Of a stretch of DNA of 64,000 nucleotides, positions 23,127 through 37,500 are shown piece after piece. Both the position numbers and the translations under genes were made by a program. How positions within the stretch are numbered: position 1 is the stretch's first letter; every line of letters begins with the position of its first letter. The stretch spans positions 15,015,862 through 15,079,861 of the forward strand of contig OX393572.1 of the NCBI GenBank assembly GCA_947652115.1, in the 5' to 3' direction. Source of the stretch: Blastomussa wellsi (Eukaryota > Cnidaria > Anthozoa > Scleractinia > Plerogyridae). The notes below the pieces were generated by a model that worked only from the letters and a program-made list of their open reading frames with translations, made no database searches and was not told the DNA's origin.

Positions 23127-26100
23127 GGGGGGATCATAGGAAATTTTTCAAAATCGGCCGATTTTTTAGCTCGACTTTGGAAGGCTCTAAAATAGAAACT
23201 ACTTGTCCGATCTTAGCCTACTTGGTATGGATCGACTCGGCAACTATCCTAGTATTTAATCATGTAAAAAACGGTTGAAAAAAGCTCCACTGGCTGAGAA
23301 AAGATGCGATTTTAAAAAGTGCCCAAAATGGCCAATTTTTGACTTTTTTCCAAGGGGGGACCATAGGAAAATTTTCAAATTTTTTGAACCTCTCAGATTT
23401 CAGTCTAATTGGTATGAATTTACTCAGTAGCCGGCCTAGTTTTCATTTCAGCCGAAAAGCGCTTGAAAAAAGCTCAATTGGCGGAGAAATGACACGATTT
23501 TCAAAATGGCCACTTTCATAGGGGGGGACCATAGGAAATTTTTCAAAATCTGCCGATTTTTTAGCTCGACTTTGGAAGGCTCTAAAATAGAAACTACTTG
23601 TCCGATCTTAGCCTACTTGGTATGGATGGACTCGGCAACTATCCTAGTATTTAATCATTGCAAAACACGGCTTGAAAAAAGCTCCACTGGCTGAGAAATG
23701 ATGCGATTTTCAAAAGTGCCCAAAATGGCCAATTTTTGACTTTTTTCCAAGGGGGGACCATAGGAAAATTTTCAAATTTTTTGAACCTCTCAGATTTCAG
23801 TCTAATTGGTATGGATTTACTCAGTAGCCGGCCTAGTTTTCATTTCAGCCGAAAAGCGCTTGAAAAAAGCTCAATTGGCGGAGAAATGACACGATTTTCA
23901 AAATGGCCACTTTCATAGGGGGGACCATAGGAAATTTTTCAAAATCGGCCGATTTTTTAGCTCGACTTTGGAAGGCTCTAAAATAGAAACTACTTGTCCG
24001 ATCTTAGCCTACTTGGTATGGATGGACTCGGTAACTATCCTAGTCTTTAATTATGCAAAACACCGCTAAAAAAAGCTACACTGGCTGAGAAATGATGCGA
24101 TTTTCAAAAGTGCCCAAAATGGCCAATTTTTGACTTTTTTCCAAGGGGGGACCATAGGAAAATTTTCAAATTTTTTGAACCTCTCAGATTTCAGTCTAAT
24201 TGGTATGGATTTACTCAGTAGCCGGCCTAGTTTTCATTTCAGCCGAAAACCGCTTGAAAAAGCTCAATTGGCGGAGAAATGACACGATTTTCAAAATGGC
24301 CACTTTCATAGGGGGGACCATAGGAAATTTTTCAAAATCGGCCGATTTTTTAGCTCGAATTTGGAAGGCTCTAAAATAGAAACTACTTGTCCGATCTTAG
24401 CCTACTTGGTATGGATGGACTCGGCATCTATCCTAGTATTTAATCATGGAAAACACTGCTTGAAAAAAGCTCCACTGGCTGAGAAATGATGCGATTTTCA
24501 AAAGTGTCCAAAATGGCCAATTTTTGACTTTTTTCCAAGAGGGGACCGTAGGAAAATTTTCAAATTTTTTGAACCTCTCAGATTTCAGTCTAATTGGTAT
24601 GGATTTACTCAGTAGGCGGCCTAGTTTTCATTTCAGCCGAAAAGCGCTTGAAAAAAGCTCAATTGGCGGAGAAATGACACGATTTTCAAAATGGCCACTT
24701 TCATAGGGGGGACCATAGGAAATTTTTCAAAATCGGCCGATTTTTTAGCTCGACTTTGGAAGGCTCTAAAATAGAAACTACTTGTCCGATCTTAGCCTAC
24801 TTGGTATGGATGGACTCGGCAACTATGCTAGTATTTAATCATGCAAAACACCGCTTGAAAAAAGCTCCACTGGCTGAGAAATGATGCGATTTTTAAAAGT
24901 GCCCAAAATGGCCAATTTTTGACTTTTTTCCAAAGGGGGACCATAGGAAAATTTTCAAATTTTTTGAACCTCTCAGATTTCAGTCTAATTGGTATGGATT
25001 TACTCAGTAGCCGGCCTAGTTTTCATTTCAGCCGAAAACCGCTTGAAAAAAGCTCAATTGGCGGAGAAATGACACGATTTTCAAAATGGCCACTTTCATA
25101 GGGGGGACCATAGGAAATTTTTCAAAATCGGCCGATTTTTTAGCTCGACTTTGGAAGGCTCTAAAATAGAAACTACTTGCCCGATCTTAGCCTGCTTGGT
25201 ATGGATGGACTCGGTAACTATCCTAGTCTTTAATCGTGCAAAACACCGCTAAAAAAAGCTACACTGGCTGAGAAATGATGCGATTTTTAAAAGTGCCCAA
25301 AATGGCCAATTTTTGACTTTTTTCCAAGGGGGGACCATAGGAAAAATTTTCAAATTTTTTGAACCTCTCAGATTTCAGTCTAATTGGTATGGATTTACTC
25401 AGTAGCCGGCCTAGTTTTCATTTCAGCCGAAAACCGCTTGAAAAAAGCTCAATTGGCGGAGAAATGACACGATTTTCAAAATGGCCACTTTCATAGGGGG
25501 GACCATAGGAAATTTTTCAAAATCGGCCGATTTTTTAGCTCGAATTTGGAAGGCTCTAAAATAGAAACTACTTGTCCGATCTTAGCCTACTTGGTATGGA
25601 TGGACTCGGCAACTATCCTAGTATTTAATCATTGCAAAACACGGCTTGAAAAAAGCTCCACTGGCTGAGAAATGATGCGATTTTCAAAAGTGCCCAAAAT
25701 GGCCAATTTTTGACTTTTTTCCAAGGGGGGACCATAGGAAAATTTTCAAATTTTTTGAACCTCTCAGATTTCAGTCTAATTGGTATGGATTTACTCAGTA
25801 GCCGGCCTAGTTTTCATTTCAGCCGAAAACCGCTTGAAAAAAGCTCAATTGGCGGAGAAATGACACGATTTTCAAAATGGCCACTTTCATAGGGGGGACC
25901 ATAGGAAATTTTTCAAAATCGGCCGATTTTTTAGCTCGACTTTGGAAGGCTCTAAAATAGAAACTACTTGTCCGATCTTAGCCTACTTGGTATGGATGGA
26001 CTCGGTAACTATCCTAGTCATTAATTATGCAAAACACTGCTTGAAAAAAGCTCCACTAGCTGAGAAATGATGCGATTTTCAAAAGTGTCCAAAATGGCCA

Positions 26101-27869
26101 ATTTTTGACTTTTTTCCAAGAGGGGACCGTAGGAAAATTTTCAAATTTTTTGAACCTCTCAGATTTCAGTCTAATTGGTATGGATTTACTCAGTAGCCGG
26201 CCTAGTTTTCATTTCAGCCGAAAATAGCTTGAAAAAAGCTCAATTGGCGGAGAAATGACACGATTTTCAAAATGGCCACTTTCATAGGGGGGACCATAGG
26301 AAATTTTTCAAAATCGGCCGATTTTTTAGCTCGACTTTGGAAGGCTCTAAAATAGAAACTACTTGTCCGATCTTAGCCTACTTGGTATGGATGGACTCGG
26401 CAACTATCCTAGTATTTAATCATTGCAAAACACCGCTTGAAAAAAGCTCCACTGGCTGAGAAATGATGCGATTTTCAAAAGTGCCCAAAATGGCCAATTT
26501 TTGACTTTTTTCCAAGGGGGGACCATAGGAAAATTTTCAAATTTTTTGAACCTCTCAGATTTCAGTCTAATTGGTATGGATTTACTCAGTAGCCGGCCTA
26601 GTTTTCATTTCAGCCGAAAAGCGCTTGAAAAAAGCTCAATTGGCGGAGAAATGACACGATTTTCAAAATGGCCACTTTCATAGGGGGGACCATAGGAAAT
26701 TTTTCAAAATCGGCCGATTTTTTAGCTCGACTTTGGAAGGCTCTAAAATAGAAACTACTTGTCCGATCTTAGCCTACTTGGTATGGATGGACTCGGCAAC
26801 TATGCTAGTATTTAATCATGCAAAACACCGCTTGAAAAAAGCTCCACTGGCTGAGAAATGATGCGATTTTTAAAAGTGCCCAAAATGGCCAATTTTTGAC
26901 TTTTTTCCAAGGGGGGACCATAGGAAAATTTTCAAATTTTTTGAACCTCTCAGATTTCAGTCTAATTGGTATGGATTTACTCAGTAGCCGGCCTAGTTTT
27001 CATTTCAGCCGAAAACCGCTTGAAAAAAGCTCAATTGGCGGAGAAATGACACGATTTTCAAAATGGCCACTTTCATAGGGGGGACCATAGGAAATTTTTC
27101 AAAATCGGCCGATTTTTTAGCTCGACTTTGGAAGGCTCTAAAATAGAAACTACTTGTCCGATCTTAGCCTACTTGGTATGGATGGACTCGGCAACTATGC
27201 TAGTATTTAATCATGCAAAACACCGCTTGAAAAAAGCTCCATTTGCTGAGAAATGATGCGATTTTTAAAAGTACCCAAAATGGCCAATTTTTGACATTTT
27301 TCCAAGGGGGGACCATAGGAAAATTTTCAAATTTTTTGAACCTCTCAGATTTCAGTCTAATTGGTATGAATTTACTCAGTAGCCGGCCTAGTTTTCATTT
27401 CAGCCGAAAACCGCTTGAAAAAAGCTCAATTGGCGGAGAAATGACACGATTTTCAAAATGACCACTTTCTTATGGGGGACCATAGGAAATTTTTCAAAAT
27501 CGGCCGATTTTTTAGCTCGACTTTGGAAGGCTCTAAAATAGAAACTACTTGTCCGATCTTAGCCTACTTGGTATGGATGGACTCGGCAACTATCCTTGTA
27601 TTTAATCATTGCAAAACACCGCTTGAAGAAAGCTCCACTGGCTTAGAAATGATGCGATTTTCAAAAGTGCCCAAAATGGCCAATTTTTGACTTTTTTCCA
27701 AGGGGGGACCATAGGAAAATTTTCAAATTTTTTGAACCTCTCAGATTTCAGTCTAATTGGTATGGATTTACTCAGTAGCCGGCCTAGTTTTCATTTCAGC
27801 CGAAAACCGCTTGAAAAAAGCTCAATTGGCGGAGAAATGACACGATTTTCTAAATGACCACTTTCTTAT
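23127..27869 (+). repeat. Loosely ordered, more diverged monomers
   Basis: Twelve monomers with individual changes: a seven-G run at about 23521, ctcggtaac with cgctaaaaaaagctac near 24028-24075 and 25212-25260 (1183 bp apart), a one-A loss in gcttgaaaaagctc near 24252, the aagaggggaccgtagg form near 24538 and 26118, and gaaaatagc near 26221. The aagaggggaccgtagg form is rare to the left and common from about 35.6 kb rightward. This stretch therefore looks like a transition between the left-hand and right-hand repeat populations. Confidence 0.7.
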
Positions 27870-30800
27870 GGGGGACCATAGGAAATTTTTCAAAATCGGC
27901 CGATTTTTAGCTCGACTTTGGAAGGCTCTAAAATAGAAACTACTTGTCCGATCTTAGCCTACTTGGTATGGATGGACTCGGCAACTATCCTAGTATTTAA
28001 TCATGCAAAACACCGCTTAAAAAAAGCTCCACTGGCTGAGAAATGATGCGATTTTTAAAAGTGCCCAAAATGGCCAATTTTTGACTTTTTTCCAAGGGGG
28101 GACCATAGGAAAATTTTCAAATTTTTTGAACCTCTCAGATTTCAGTCTAATTGGTATGGATTTACTCAGTAGCCGGCCTAGTTTTCATTTCAGCCGAAAA
28201 CCGCTTGAAAAAAGCTCAATTGGCGGAGAAATGACACGATTTTCAAAATGGCCACTTTCATAGGGGGGACCATAGGAAATTTTTCAAAATCGGCCGATTT
28301 TTTAGCTCGACTTTGGAAGGCTCTAAAATAGAAACTACTTGTCCGATCTTAGCCTACTTGGTATGGATGGACTCGGCAACTATGCTAGTATTTAATCATG
28401 CAAAACACCGCTTGAAAAAAGCTCCATTTGCTGAGAAATGATGCGATTTTTAAAAGTACCCAAAATGGCCAATTTTTGACTTTTTTCCAAGGGGGGACCA
28501 TAGGAAAATTTTCAAATTTTTTGAACCTCTCAGATTTCAGTCTAATTGGTATGGATTTACTCAGTAGCCGGCCTAGTTTTCATTTTAGCCGAAAACCGCT
28601 TGAAAAAAGCTCAATTGGCGGAGAAATGACACGATTTTCAAAATGGCCACTTTCATAGGGGGGACCATAGGAAATTTTTCAAAATCGGCCGATTTTTTAG
28701 CTCGAATTTGGAAGGCTCTAAAATAGAAACTACTTGTCCGATCTTAGCCTACTTGGTATGGATCGACTCGGCAACTATCCTTGTATTTAATCATTGCAAA
28801 ACACCGCTTGAAAAAAGCTCCACTGGCTTAGAAATGATGCGATTTTCAAAAGTGCCCAAAATGGCCAATTTTTGACTTTTTTCCAAGGGGGGACCGTAGG
28901 AAAATTTTCAAATTTTTTGAACCTCTCAGATTTCAGTCTAATTGGTATGGATTTACTCAGTAGCCGGCCTAGTTTTCATTTCAGCCGAAAACCGCTTGAA
29001 AAAAGCTCAATTGGCGGAGAAATGACACGATTTTCTAAATGACCACTTTCTTATGGGGGACCATAGGAAATTTTTCAAAATCGGCCGATTTTTTAGCTCG
29101 ACTTTGGAAGGCTCTAAAATAGAAACTACTTGTCCGATCTTAGCCTACTTGGTATGGATGGACTCGGCAACTATGCTAGTATTTAATCCTTGAAAACACC
29201 GCTTGAAAAAAGCTCCACTGGCTGAGAAATGATGCAATTTTTAAAAGTGCCCAAAATGGCCAATTTTTGACTTTTTTCCAAGGGGGGACCATAGGAAAAT
29301 TTTCAAATTTTTTGAACCTCTCAGATTTCAGTCTAATTGGTATGGATTTACTCAGTAGCCGGCCTAGTTTTCATTTCAGCCGAAAACCGCTTGAAAAAAG
29401 CTCAATTGGCGGAGAAATGACACGATTTTCAAAATGGCCACTTTCATAGGGGGGACCATAGGAAATTTTTCAAAATCGGCCGATTTTTTAGCTCGACTTT
29501 GGAAGGCTCTAAAATAGAAACTACTTGTCCGATCTTAGCCTACTTGGTATGGATGGACTCGGCAACTATGCTAGTATTTAATCATGCAAAACGCCGCTTG
29601 AAAAAAGCTCCATTTGCTGAGAAATGATGCGATTTTTAAAAGTACCCAAAATGGCCAATTTTTGTTTTTTTTCCAAGGGGGGACCATAGGAAAATTTTCA
29701 AATTTTTTGAACCTCTCAGATTTCAGTCTAATTGGTATGGATTTACTCAGTAGCCGGCCTAGTTTTCATTTTAGCCGAAAACCGCTTGAAAAAAGCTCAA
29801 TTGGCGGAGAAATGACACGATTTTCAAAATGGCCACTTTCATAGGGGGGACCATAGGAAATTTTTCAAAATCGGCCGATTTTTTAGCTCGAATTTGGAAG
29901 GCTCTAAAATAGAAACTACTTGTCCGATCTTAGCCTACTTGGTATGGATCGACTCGGCAACTATCCTTGTATTTAATCATTGCAAAACACCGCTTGAAAA
30001 AAGCTCCACTGGCTTAGAAATGATGCGATTTTCAAAAGTGCCCAAAATGGCCAATTTTTGACTTTTTTCCAAGGGGGGACCGTAGGAAAATTTTCAAATT
30101 TTTTGAACCTCTCAGATTTCAGTCTAATTGGTATGGATTTACTCAGTAGCCGGCCTAGTTTTCATTTCAGCCGAAAACCGCTTGAAAAAAGCTCAATTGG
30201 CGGAGAAATGACACGATTTTCTAAATGACCACTTTCTTATGGGGGACCATAGGAAATTTTTCAAAATCGGCCGATTTTTTAGCTCGACTTTGGAAGGCTC
30301 TAAAATAGAAACTACTTGTCCGATCTTAGCCTACTTGGTATGGATGGACTCGGCAACTATCCTAGTATTTAATCATGCAAAATACCGCTTAAAAAAAGCT
30401 CCACTGGCTGAGAAATGATGCGATTTTTAAAAGTGCCCAAAATGGCCAATTTTTGACTTTTTTCCAAGGGGGGACCATAGGAAAATTTTCAAATTTTTTG
30501 AACCTCTCAGATTTCAGTCTAATTGGTATGGATTTACTCAGTAGCCGGCCTAGTTTTCATTTCAGCCGAAAACCGCTTGAAAAAAGCTCAAATGGCGGAG
30601 AAATGACACGCTTTTCAAAATGGCCACTTTCATAGGGGGGACCATAGGAAATTTTTCAAAATCGGCCGATTTTTTAGCTCGACTTTGGAAGGCTCTAAAA
30701 TAGAAACTACTTGTCCGATCTTAGCCTACCTGGTATGGATGGACTCGGCAACTATCCTAGTATTTAATCGTGCAAAACACCGCTTAAAAAAAGCTCCACT

Positions 30801-32610
30801 GGCTGAGAAATGATGCGATTTTCAAAAGTGCCCAAAATGGCCAATTTTTGACTTTTTTCCAAGGGGGGACCATAGGAAAATTTTCAAATTTTTTGAACCT
30901 CTCAGATTTCTGTCTAATTGGTATGGATTTACTCAGTAGCCGGCCTAGTTTTCATTTCAGCCGAAAACCGCTTGAAAAAAGCTCAATTGGCGGAGAAATG
31001 ACACGATTTTCAAAATGGCCACTTTCATAGGGGGGACCATAGGAAATTTTTCAAAATCGGCCGATTTTTTAGCTCGACTTTGGAAGGCTCTAAAATAGAA
31101 ACTACTTGTCCGATCTTAGCCTACTTGGTATGGATGGACTCGGCAACTATCCTTGTATTTAATCATTGCAAAACATCGCTTGAAAAAAGCTCCACTGGCT
31201 TAGAAATGATGCGATTTTCAAAAGTGCCCAAAATGGCCAATTTTTGACTTTTTTCCAAGGGGGGACCGTAGGAAAATTTTCAAATTTTTTGAACCTCTCA
31301 GATTTCAGTCTAATTGGTATGGATTTACTCAGTAGCCGGCCTAGTTTTCATTTCAGCCGAAAACCGCTTGAAAAAAGCTCAATTGGCGGAGAAATGACAC
31401 GATTTTCTAAATGACCACTTTCTTATGGGGGACCATAGGAAATTTTTCAAAATCGGCCGATTTTTTAGCTCGACTTTGGAAGGCTCTAAAATAGAAACTA
31501 CTTGTCCGATCTTAGCCTACTTGGTATGGATGGACTCGGCAACTATCCTAGTATTTAATCATGCAAAACACCGCTTTAAAAAAGCTCCACTGGCTGAGAA
31601 ATGATGCGATTTTTAAAAGTGCCCAAAATGGCCAATTTTTGACTTTTTTCCAAGGGGGGACCATAGGAAAATTTTCAAATTTTTTGAACCTCTCAGATTT
31701 CAGTCTAATTGGTATGGATTTACTCAGTAGCCGGCCTAGTTTTCATTTCAGCCGAAAACCGCTTGAAAAAAGCTCAATTGGCGGAGAAATGACACGCTTT
31801 TCAAAATGGCCACTTTCATAGGGGGGACCATAGGAAATTTTTCAAAATCGGCCGATTTTTTAGCTCGACTTTGGAAGGCTCTAAAATAGAAACTACTTGT
31901 CCGATCTTAGCCTACCTGGTATGGATGGACTCGGCAACTATCCTAGTATTTAATCGTGCAAAACACCGCTTAAAAAAAGCTCCACTGGCTGAGAAATGAT
32001 GCGATTTTCAAAAGTGCCCAAAATGGCCAATTTTTGACTTTTTTCCAAGGGGGGACCATAGGAAAATTTTCAAATTTTTTGAACCTCTCAGATTTCAGTC
32101 TAATTGGTATGGATTTACTCAGTAGCCGGCCTAGTTTTCATTTCAGCCGAAAAGCGCTTGAAAAAAGCTCAATTGGCGGAGAAATGACACGATTTTCAAA
32201 ATGGCCACTTTCATAGGGGGGACCATAGAAAATTTTTCAAAATCGGCCGATTTTTTAGCTCGACTTTGGAAGGCTCTAAAATAGAAACTACTTTTCCGAT
32301 CTTAGCCTACCTGGTATGGATGGACTCGGCAACTATCCTAGTATTTAATCATGGAAAACACCGCTTAAAAAAAGCTCCACTGGCTGAGAAATGATGCGAT
32401 TTTCAAAAGTGCCCAAAATGGCCAATTTTTGACTTTTTTCCAAGGGGGGACCATAGGAAAATTTTCAAATTTTTTGAACCTGTCAGATTTCAGTCCAATT
32501 GGTGTGGATTTACTCAGTAGCCGGCCTAGTTTTCATTTCAGCCGAAAACCGCTTGAAAAAAGCTCAATTGGCGGAGAAATGACACGATTTTCAAAATGGC
32601 CACTTTCATA
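27870..32610 (+). repeat. 3-mer higher-order repeat, four copies of ~1186 bp
   Basis: The rare B-half end ttctaaatgaccactttcttatgggg recurs at about 27849, 29034, 30220 and 31406, at intervals of 1185, 1186 and 1186 bp. Copies run 27870-29054, 29055-30240, 30241-31426 and 31427-32610. Copies 1-2 share tttgctgagaaatg with gtacccaaaatgg (about 28429, 29615). Copies 3-4 share gacacgctttt (about 30605, 31791) and cctacctgg with aatcgtgcaaaac (about 30727-30775, 31913-31960). The last monomer of copy 4 departs from the pattern (tactttCCgatc at about 32290, and gtccaattggtgtgg at about 32493). Adjacent copies resemble each other most, as unequal exchange predicts. Confidence 0.85.
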
Positions 32611-34585
32611 GGGGGGACCATAGGAAATTTTTCAAAATCGGCCGATTTTTTAGCTCGACTTTGGAAGGCTCTAAAATAGAAACTACTTGTCCGATCTTAG
32701 CCTACTTGGTATGGATGGACTCGGCAACTATGCTAGTATTTAATACTTGAAAACACCGCTTGAAAAAAGCTCCACTGGCTGAGAAATGATGCGATTTTTA
32801 AAAGTGCCCAAAATGGCCAATTTTTGACTTTTTTCCAAGGGGGGACCATAGGAAAATTTTCAAATTTTTTGAACCTCTCAGATTTCAGTCTAATTGGTAT
32901 GGATTTACTCAGTAGCCGGCCTAGTTTTCATTTCAGCCGAACACCGCTTGAAAAAAGCTCAATTGGCGGAGAAATGACACGATTTTCAAAATGGCCACTT
33001 TCATAGGGGGGACCATAGGAAATTTTTCAAAATCGGCCGATTTTTTAGCTCGACTTTGGAAGGCTCTAAAATAGAAACTACTTGTCCGATCTTAGCCTAC
33101 TTGGTATGGATGGACTCGGCAACTATCCTAGTATTTAATCATGGAAAACACCGGTTGAAAAAAGCTCCACTGGCTGAGAAAAGATTCGATTTTAAAAAGT
33201 GCCCAAAATGGCCAATTTTTGACTTTTTTCCAAGTGGGGACCATAGGAAAATTTTCAAATTTTTTGAACCTCTCAGATTTCAGTCTAATTGGTATGGATT
33301 TACTCAGTAGCCGGCCTAGTTTTCATTTCAGCCGAAAACCGCTTGAAAAAAGCTCAATTGGCGGAGAAATGACACGATTTTCAAAATGGCCACTTTCATA
33401 GTGGGGACCATAGGAAATTTTTCAAAATCGGCCGATTTTTTAGCTCGACTTTGGAAGGCTCTAAAATAGAAACTACTTGTCCGATCTTAGCCTACTTGGT
33501 ATGGATGGACTCGGCAACTATCCTAGTATTTAATCATGCAAAACACCGCTTAAAAAAAGCTCCACTGGCTGAGAAATGATGCGATTTTCAAAAGTGCCCA
33601 AAATGGCCAATTTTTGACTTTTTTCCAAGGTGGGACCATAGGAAAATTTTCACATTTTTTGAACCTCTCAGATTTCAATCTAATTTGTATGGATTTACTC
33701 AGTAGCCGGCCTAGTTTTCATTTCAGCCGAAAACCGCTTGAAAAAAGCTCAATTGGCGGAGAAATGACACGATTTTCAAAATGGCCAATTTCATAGGGGG
33801 GACCATAGGAAATTTTTCAAAATCGGCCGATTTTTTAGCTCGACTTTGGAAGGCTCTAAAATAGAAACTACTTGTCCGATCTTAGCCTACTTGGTATGGA
33901 TGGACTCGGCAACTATCCTAGTATTTAATCATGCAAAACACCGCTTGAAAAAAGCTCCACTGGCTGAGAAAGGATGCGATTTTAAAAAGTGCCCAAAATG
34001 GCCAATTTTTGACTTTTTTCCAAGGGGGGACCATAGGAAAATTTTCAAATTTTTTGAACCTCTCAGATTTCAGTCTAATTGGTATGAATTTACTCAGTAG
34101 CCGGCCTAGTTTTCATTTCAGCCGAAAACCGCTTGAAAAAAGCTCAATTGGCGGAGAAATGACACGATTTTCAAAATGGCCACTTTCATAGGGGGGACCA
34201 TAGGAAATTTTTCAAAATCGGCCGATTTCTTAGCTCGACTTTGGAAGGCTCTAAAATAGAAACTACTTGTCCGATCTTAGCCTACTTGGTATGGATGGAC
34301 TCGGCAACTATCCTAGTATTTAATCATGCAAATCACCGCTTGAAAAAAGCTCCACTGGCTGAGAAATGATGCGATTTTCAAAAGTGCCCAAAATGGCCAA
34401 TTTTTGACTTTTTTCCAAGGGGGGACCATAGGAAAATTTTCAAATTTTTTGAACCTCTCAGATTTCAGTCTAATTGGTATGGATTTACTCAGTAGCCGGC
34501 CTAGTTTTCATTTCAGCCGAAAACCGCTTGAAAAAAGCTCAATTGGCGGAGAAATGACACGATTTTCAAAATGGCCAATTTCATA
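32611..34585 (+). repeat. Transition monomers with private mutations
   Basis: Five monomers with changes seen nowhere else or almost so: aatacttgaaaacacc (about 32743), gccgaacaccgc (about 32937), aagattcg (about 33181), caagtgggg (about 33232), catagtgggg (about 33398), and ttcacatttttt with aatttgtatgg (about 33650-33690). The first aaaggatgcg form appears at about 33970 and continues to the right. Confidence 0.7.
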
Positions 34586-37500
34586 GGGGGGACCATAGGA
34601 AATTTTTCAAAATCGGCCGATTTTTTAGCTCGACTTTGGAAGGCTCTAAAATAGAAACTACTTGTCCGATCTTAGCCTACTTGGTATGGATGGACTCGGC
34701 AACTATCCTAGTATTTAATCATGGAAAACACCGGTTGAAAAAAGCTCCACTGGCTGAGAAAGGATGCGATTTTAAAAAGTGCCCAAAATGGCCAATTTTT
34801 GACTTTTTTCCAAGGGGGGACCATAGGAAAATTTTCAAATTTTTTGAACCTCTCAGATTTCAGTCTAATTGGTATGAATTTACTCAGTAGCCGGCCTAGT
34901 TTTCATTTCAGCCGAAAACCGCTTGAAAAAAGCTCAATTGGCGGAGAAATGACACGATTTTCAAAATGGCCACTTTCATAGGGGGGACCATAGGAAATTT
35001 TTCAAAATCGGCCGATTTTTTAGCTCGACTTTGGAAGGCTCTAAAATAGAAACTACTTGTCCGATCTTAGCCTACTTGGTATGGATGGACTCGGCAACTA
35101 TCCTAGTATTTAATCATGCAAAAAGCCGCTTGAAAAAAGCTCCACTGGCTGAGAAATGATGCGATTTTTAAAAGTGCCCAAAATGGCCAATTTTTGACTT
35201 TTTTCCAAGGGGGGACCGTAGGAAAATTTTCAAATTTTTTGAACCTCTCAGATTTCAGTCTAATTGGTATGGATTTACTCAGTAGCCGGCCTACTTTTCA
35301 TTTCAGCCGAAAACCGCTTGAAAAAAGCTCAATTGGCGGAGAAATGACACGATTTTCTAAATGGCCACTTTCTTATGGGGGACCATAGGAAATTTTTCAA
35401 AATCGGCCGATTTTTTAGCTCGACTTTGGAAGGCTCTAAAATAGAAACTACTTGTCCGATCTTAGCCTACTTGGTATGGATGGACTCGGCAACTATCCTA
35501 GTATTTAATCATGCAAATCACCGCTTGAAAAAAGCTCCACTGGCTGAGAAATGATGCGATTTTCAAAAGTGCCCAAAATGGCCAATTTTTGACTTTTTTC
35601 CAAGAGGGGACCGTAGGAAAATTTTCAAATTTTTTGAACCTCTCAGATTTCAGTCTAATTGGTATGGATTTACTTAGTAGCCGGCCTAGTTTTCATTTCA
35701 GCCGAAAACCGCTTGAAAAAAGCTCAATTGGCGGAGAAATGACACGATTTTCAAAATGGCCAATTTCATAGGGGGGACCATAGGAAATTTTTAAAAATCG
35801 GCCGATTTTTTAGCTCGACTTTGGAAGGCTCTAAAATAGAAACTACTTGTCCGATCTTAGCCTACTTGGTATGGATGGACTCGGCAACTATCCTAGTATT
35901 TAATCATGGAAAACACCGGTTGAAAAAAGCTCCACTGGCTGAGAAAGGATGCGATTTTAAAAAGTGCCCAAAATGGCCAATTTTTGACTTTTTTCCAAGG
36001 GGGGACCATAGGAAAATTTTCAAATTTTTTGAACCTCTCAGATTTCAGTCTAATTGGTATGAATTTACTCAGTAGCCGGCCTAGTTTTCATTTCAGCCGA
36101 AAACCGCTTGAAAAAAGCTCAATTGGCGGAGAAATGACACGATTTTCAAAATGGCCACTTTCATAGGGGGGACCATAGGAAATTTTTCAAAATCGGCCGA
36201 TTTTTTAGCTCGACTTTGGAAGGCTCTAAAATAGAAACTACTTGTCCGATCTTAGCCTACTTGGTATGGATGGACTCGGCAACTATCCTAGTATTTAATC
36301 ATGCAAAAAGCCGCTTGAAAAAAGCTCCACTGGCTGAGAAATGATGCGATTTTTAAAAGTGCCCAAAATGGCCAATTTTTGACTTTTTTCCAAGGGGGGA
36401 CCGTAGGAAAATTTTCAAATTTTTTGAACCTCTCAGATTTCAGTCTAATTGGTATGGATTTACTCAGTAGCCGGCCTACTTTTCATTTCAGCCGAAAACC
36501 GCTTGAAAAAAGCTCAATTGGCGGAGAAATGACACGATTTTCTAAATGGCCACTTTCTTATGGGGGACCATAGGAAATTTTTCAAAATCGGCCGATTTTT
36601 TAGCTCGACTTTGGAAGGCTCTAAAATAGAAACTACTTGTCCGATCTTAGCCTACTTGGTATGGATGGACTCGGCAACTATCCTAGTATGTAATCGTTGC
36701 AAAACACGGCTTGAAAAAAGCTCCACTGGCTGAGAAATGATGCGATTTTAAAAAGTGCCCAAAATGGCCAATTTTTGACTTTTTTCCAAGAGGGGACCGT
36801 AGGAAAATTTTCAAATTTTTTGAACCTCTCAGATTTCAGTCTAATTGGTATGGATTTACTCAGTAGCCGGCCTAGTTTTCATTTCAGCCGAAAACCGCTT
36901 GAAAAAAGCTCAATTGGCGGAGAAATGACACGATTTTCAAAATGGCCAATTTCATAGGGGGGACCATAGGAAATTTTTCAAAATCGGCCGATTTTTTAGC
37001 TCGACTTTGGAAGGCTCTAAAATAGAAACTACTTGTCCGATCTTAGCCTACTTGGTATGGATGGACTCGGCAACTATCCTAGTATTTAATCATGGAAAAC
37101 ACCGGTTGAAAAAAGCTCCACTGGCTGAGAAAGGATGCGATTTTAAAAAGTGCCCAAAATGGCCAATTTTTGACTTTTTTCCAAGGGGGGACCATAGGAA
37201 AATTTTCAAATTTTTTGAACCTCTCAGATTTCAGTCTAATTGGTATGAATTTACTCAGTAGCCGGCCTAGTTTTCATTTCAGCCGAAAACCGCTTGAAAA
37301 AAGCTCAATTGGCGGAGAAATGACACGATTTTCAAAATGGCCACTTTCATAGGGGGGACCATAGGAAATTTTTCAAAATCGGCCGATTTCTTAGCTCGAC
37401 TTTGGAAGGCTCTAAAATAGAAACTACTTGTCCGATCTTAGCCTACTTGGTATGGATGGACTCGGCAACTATCCTAGTATTTAATCATGCAAATCACCGC

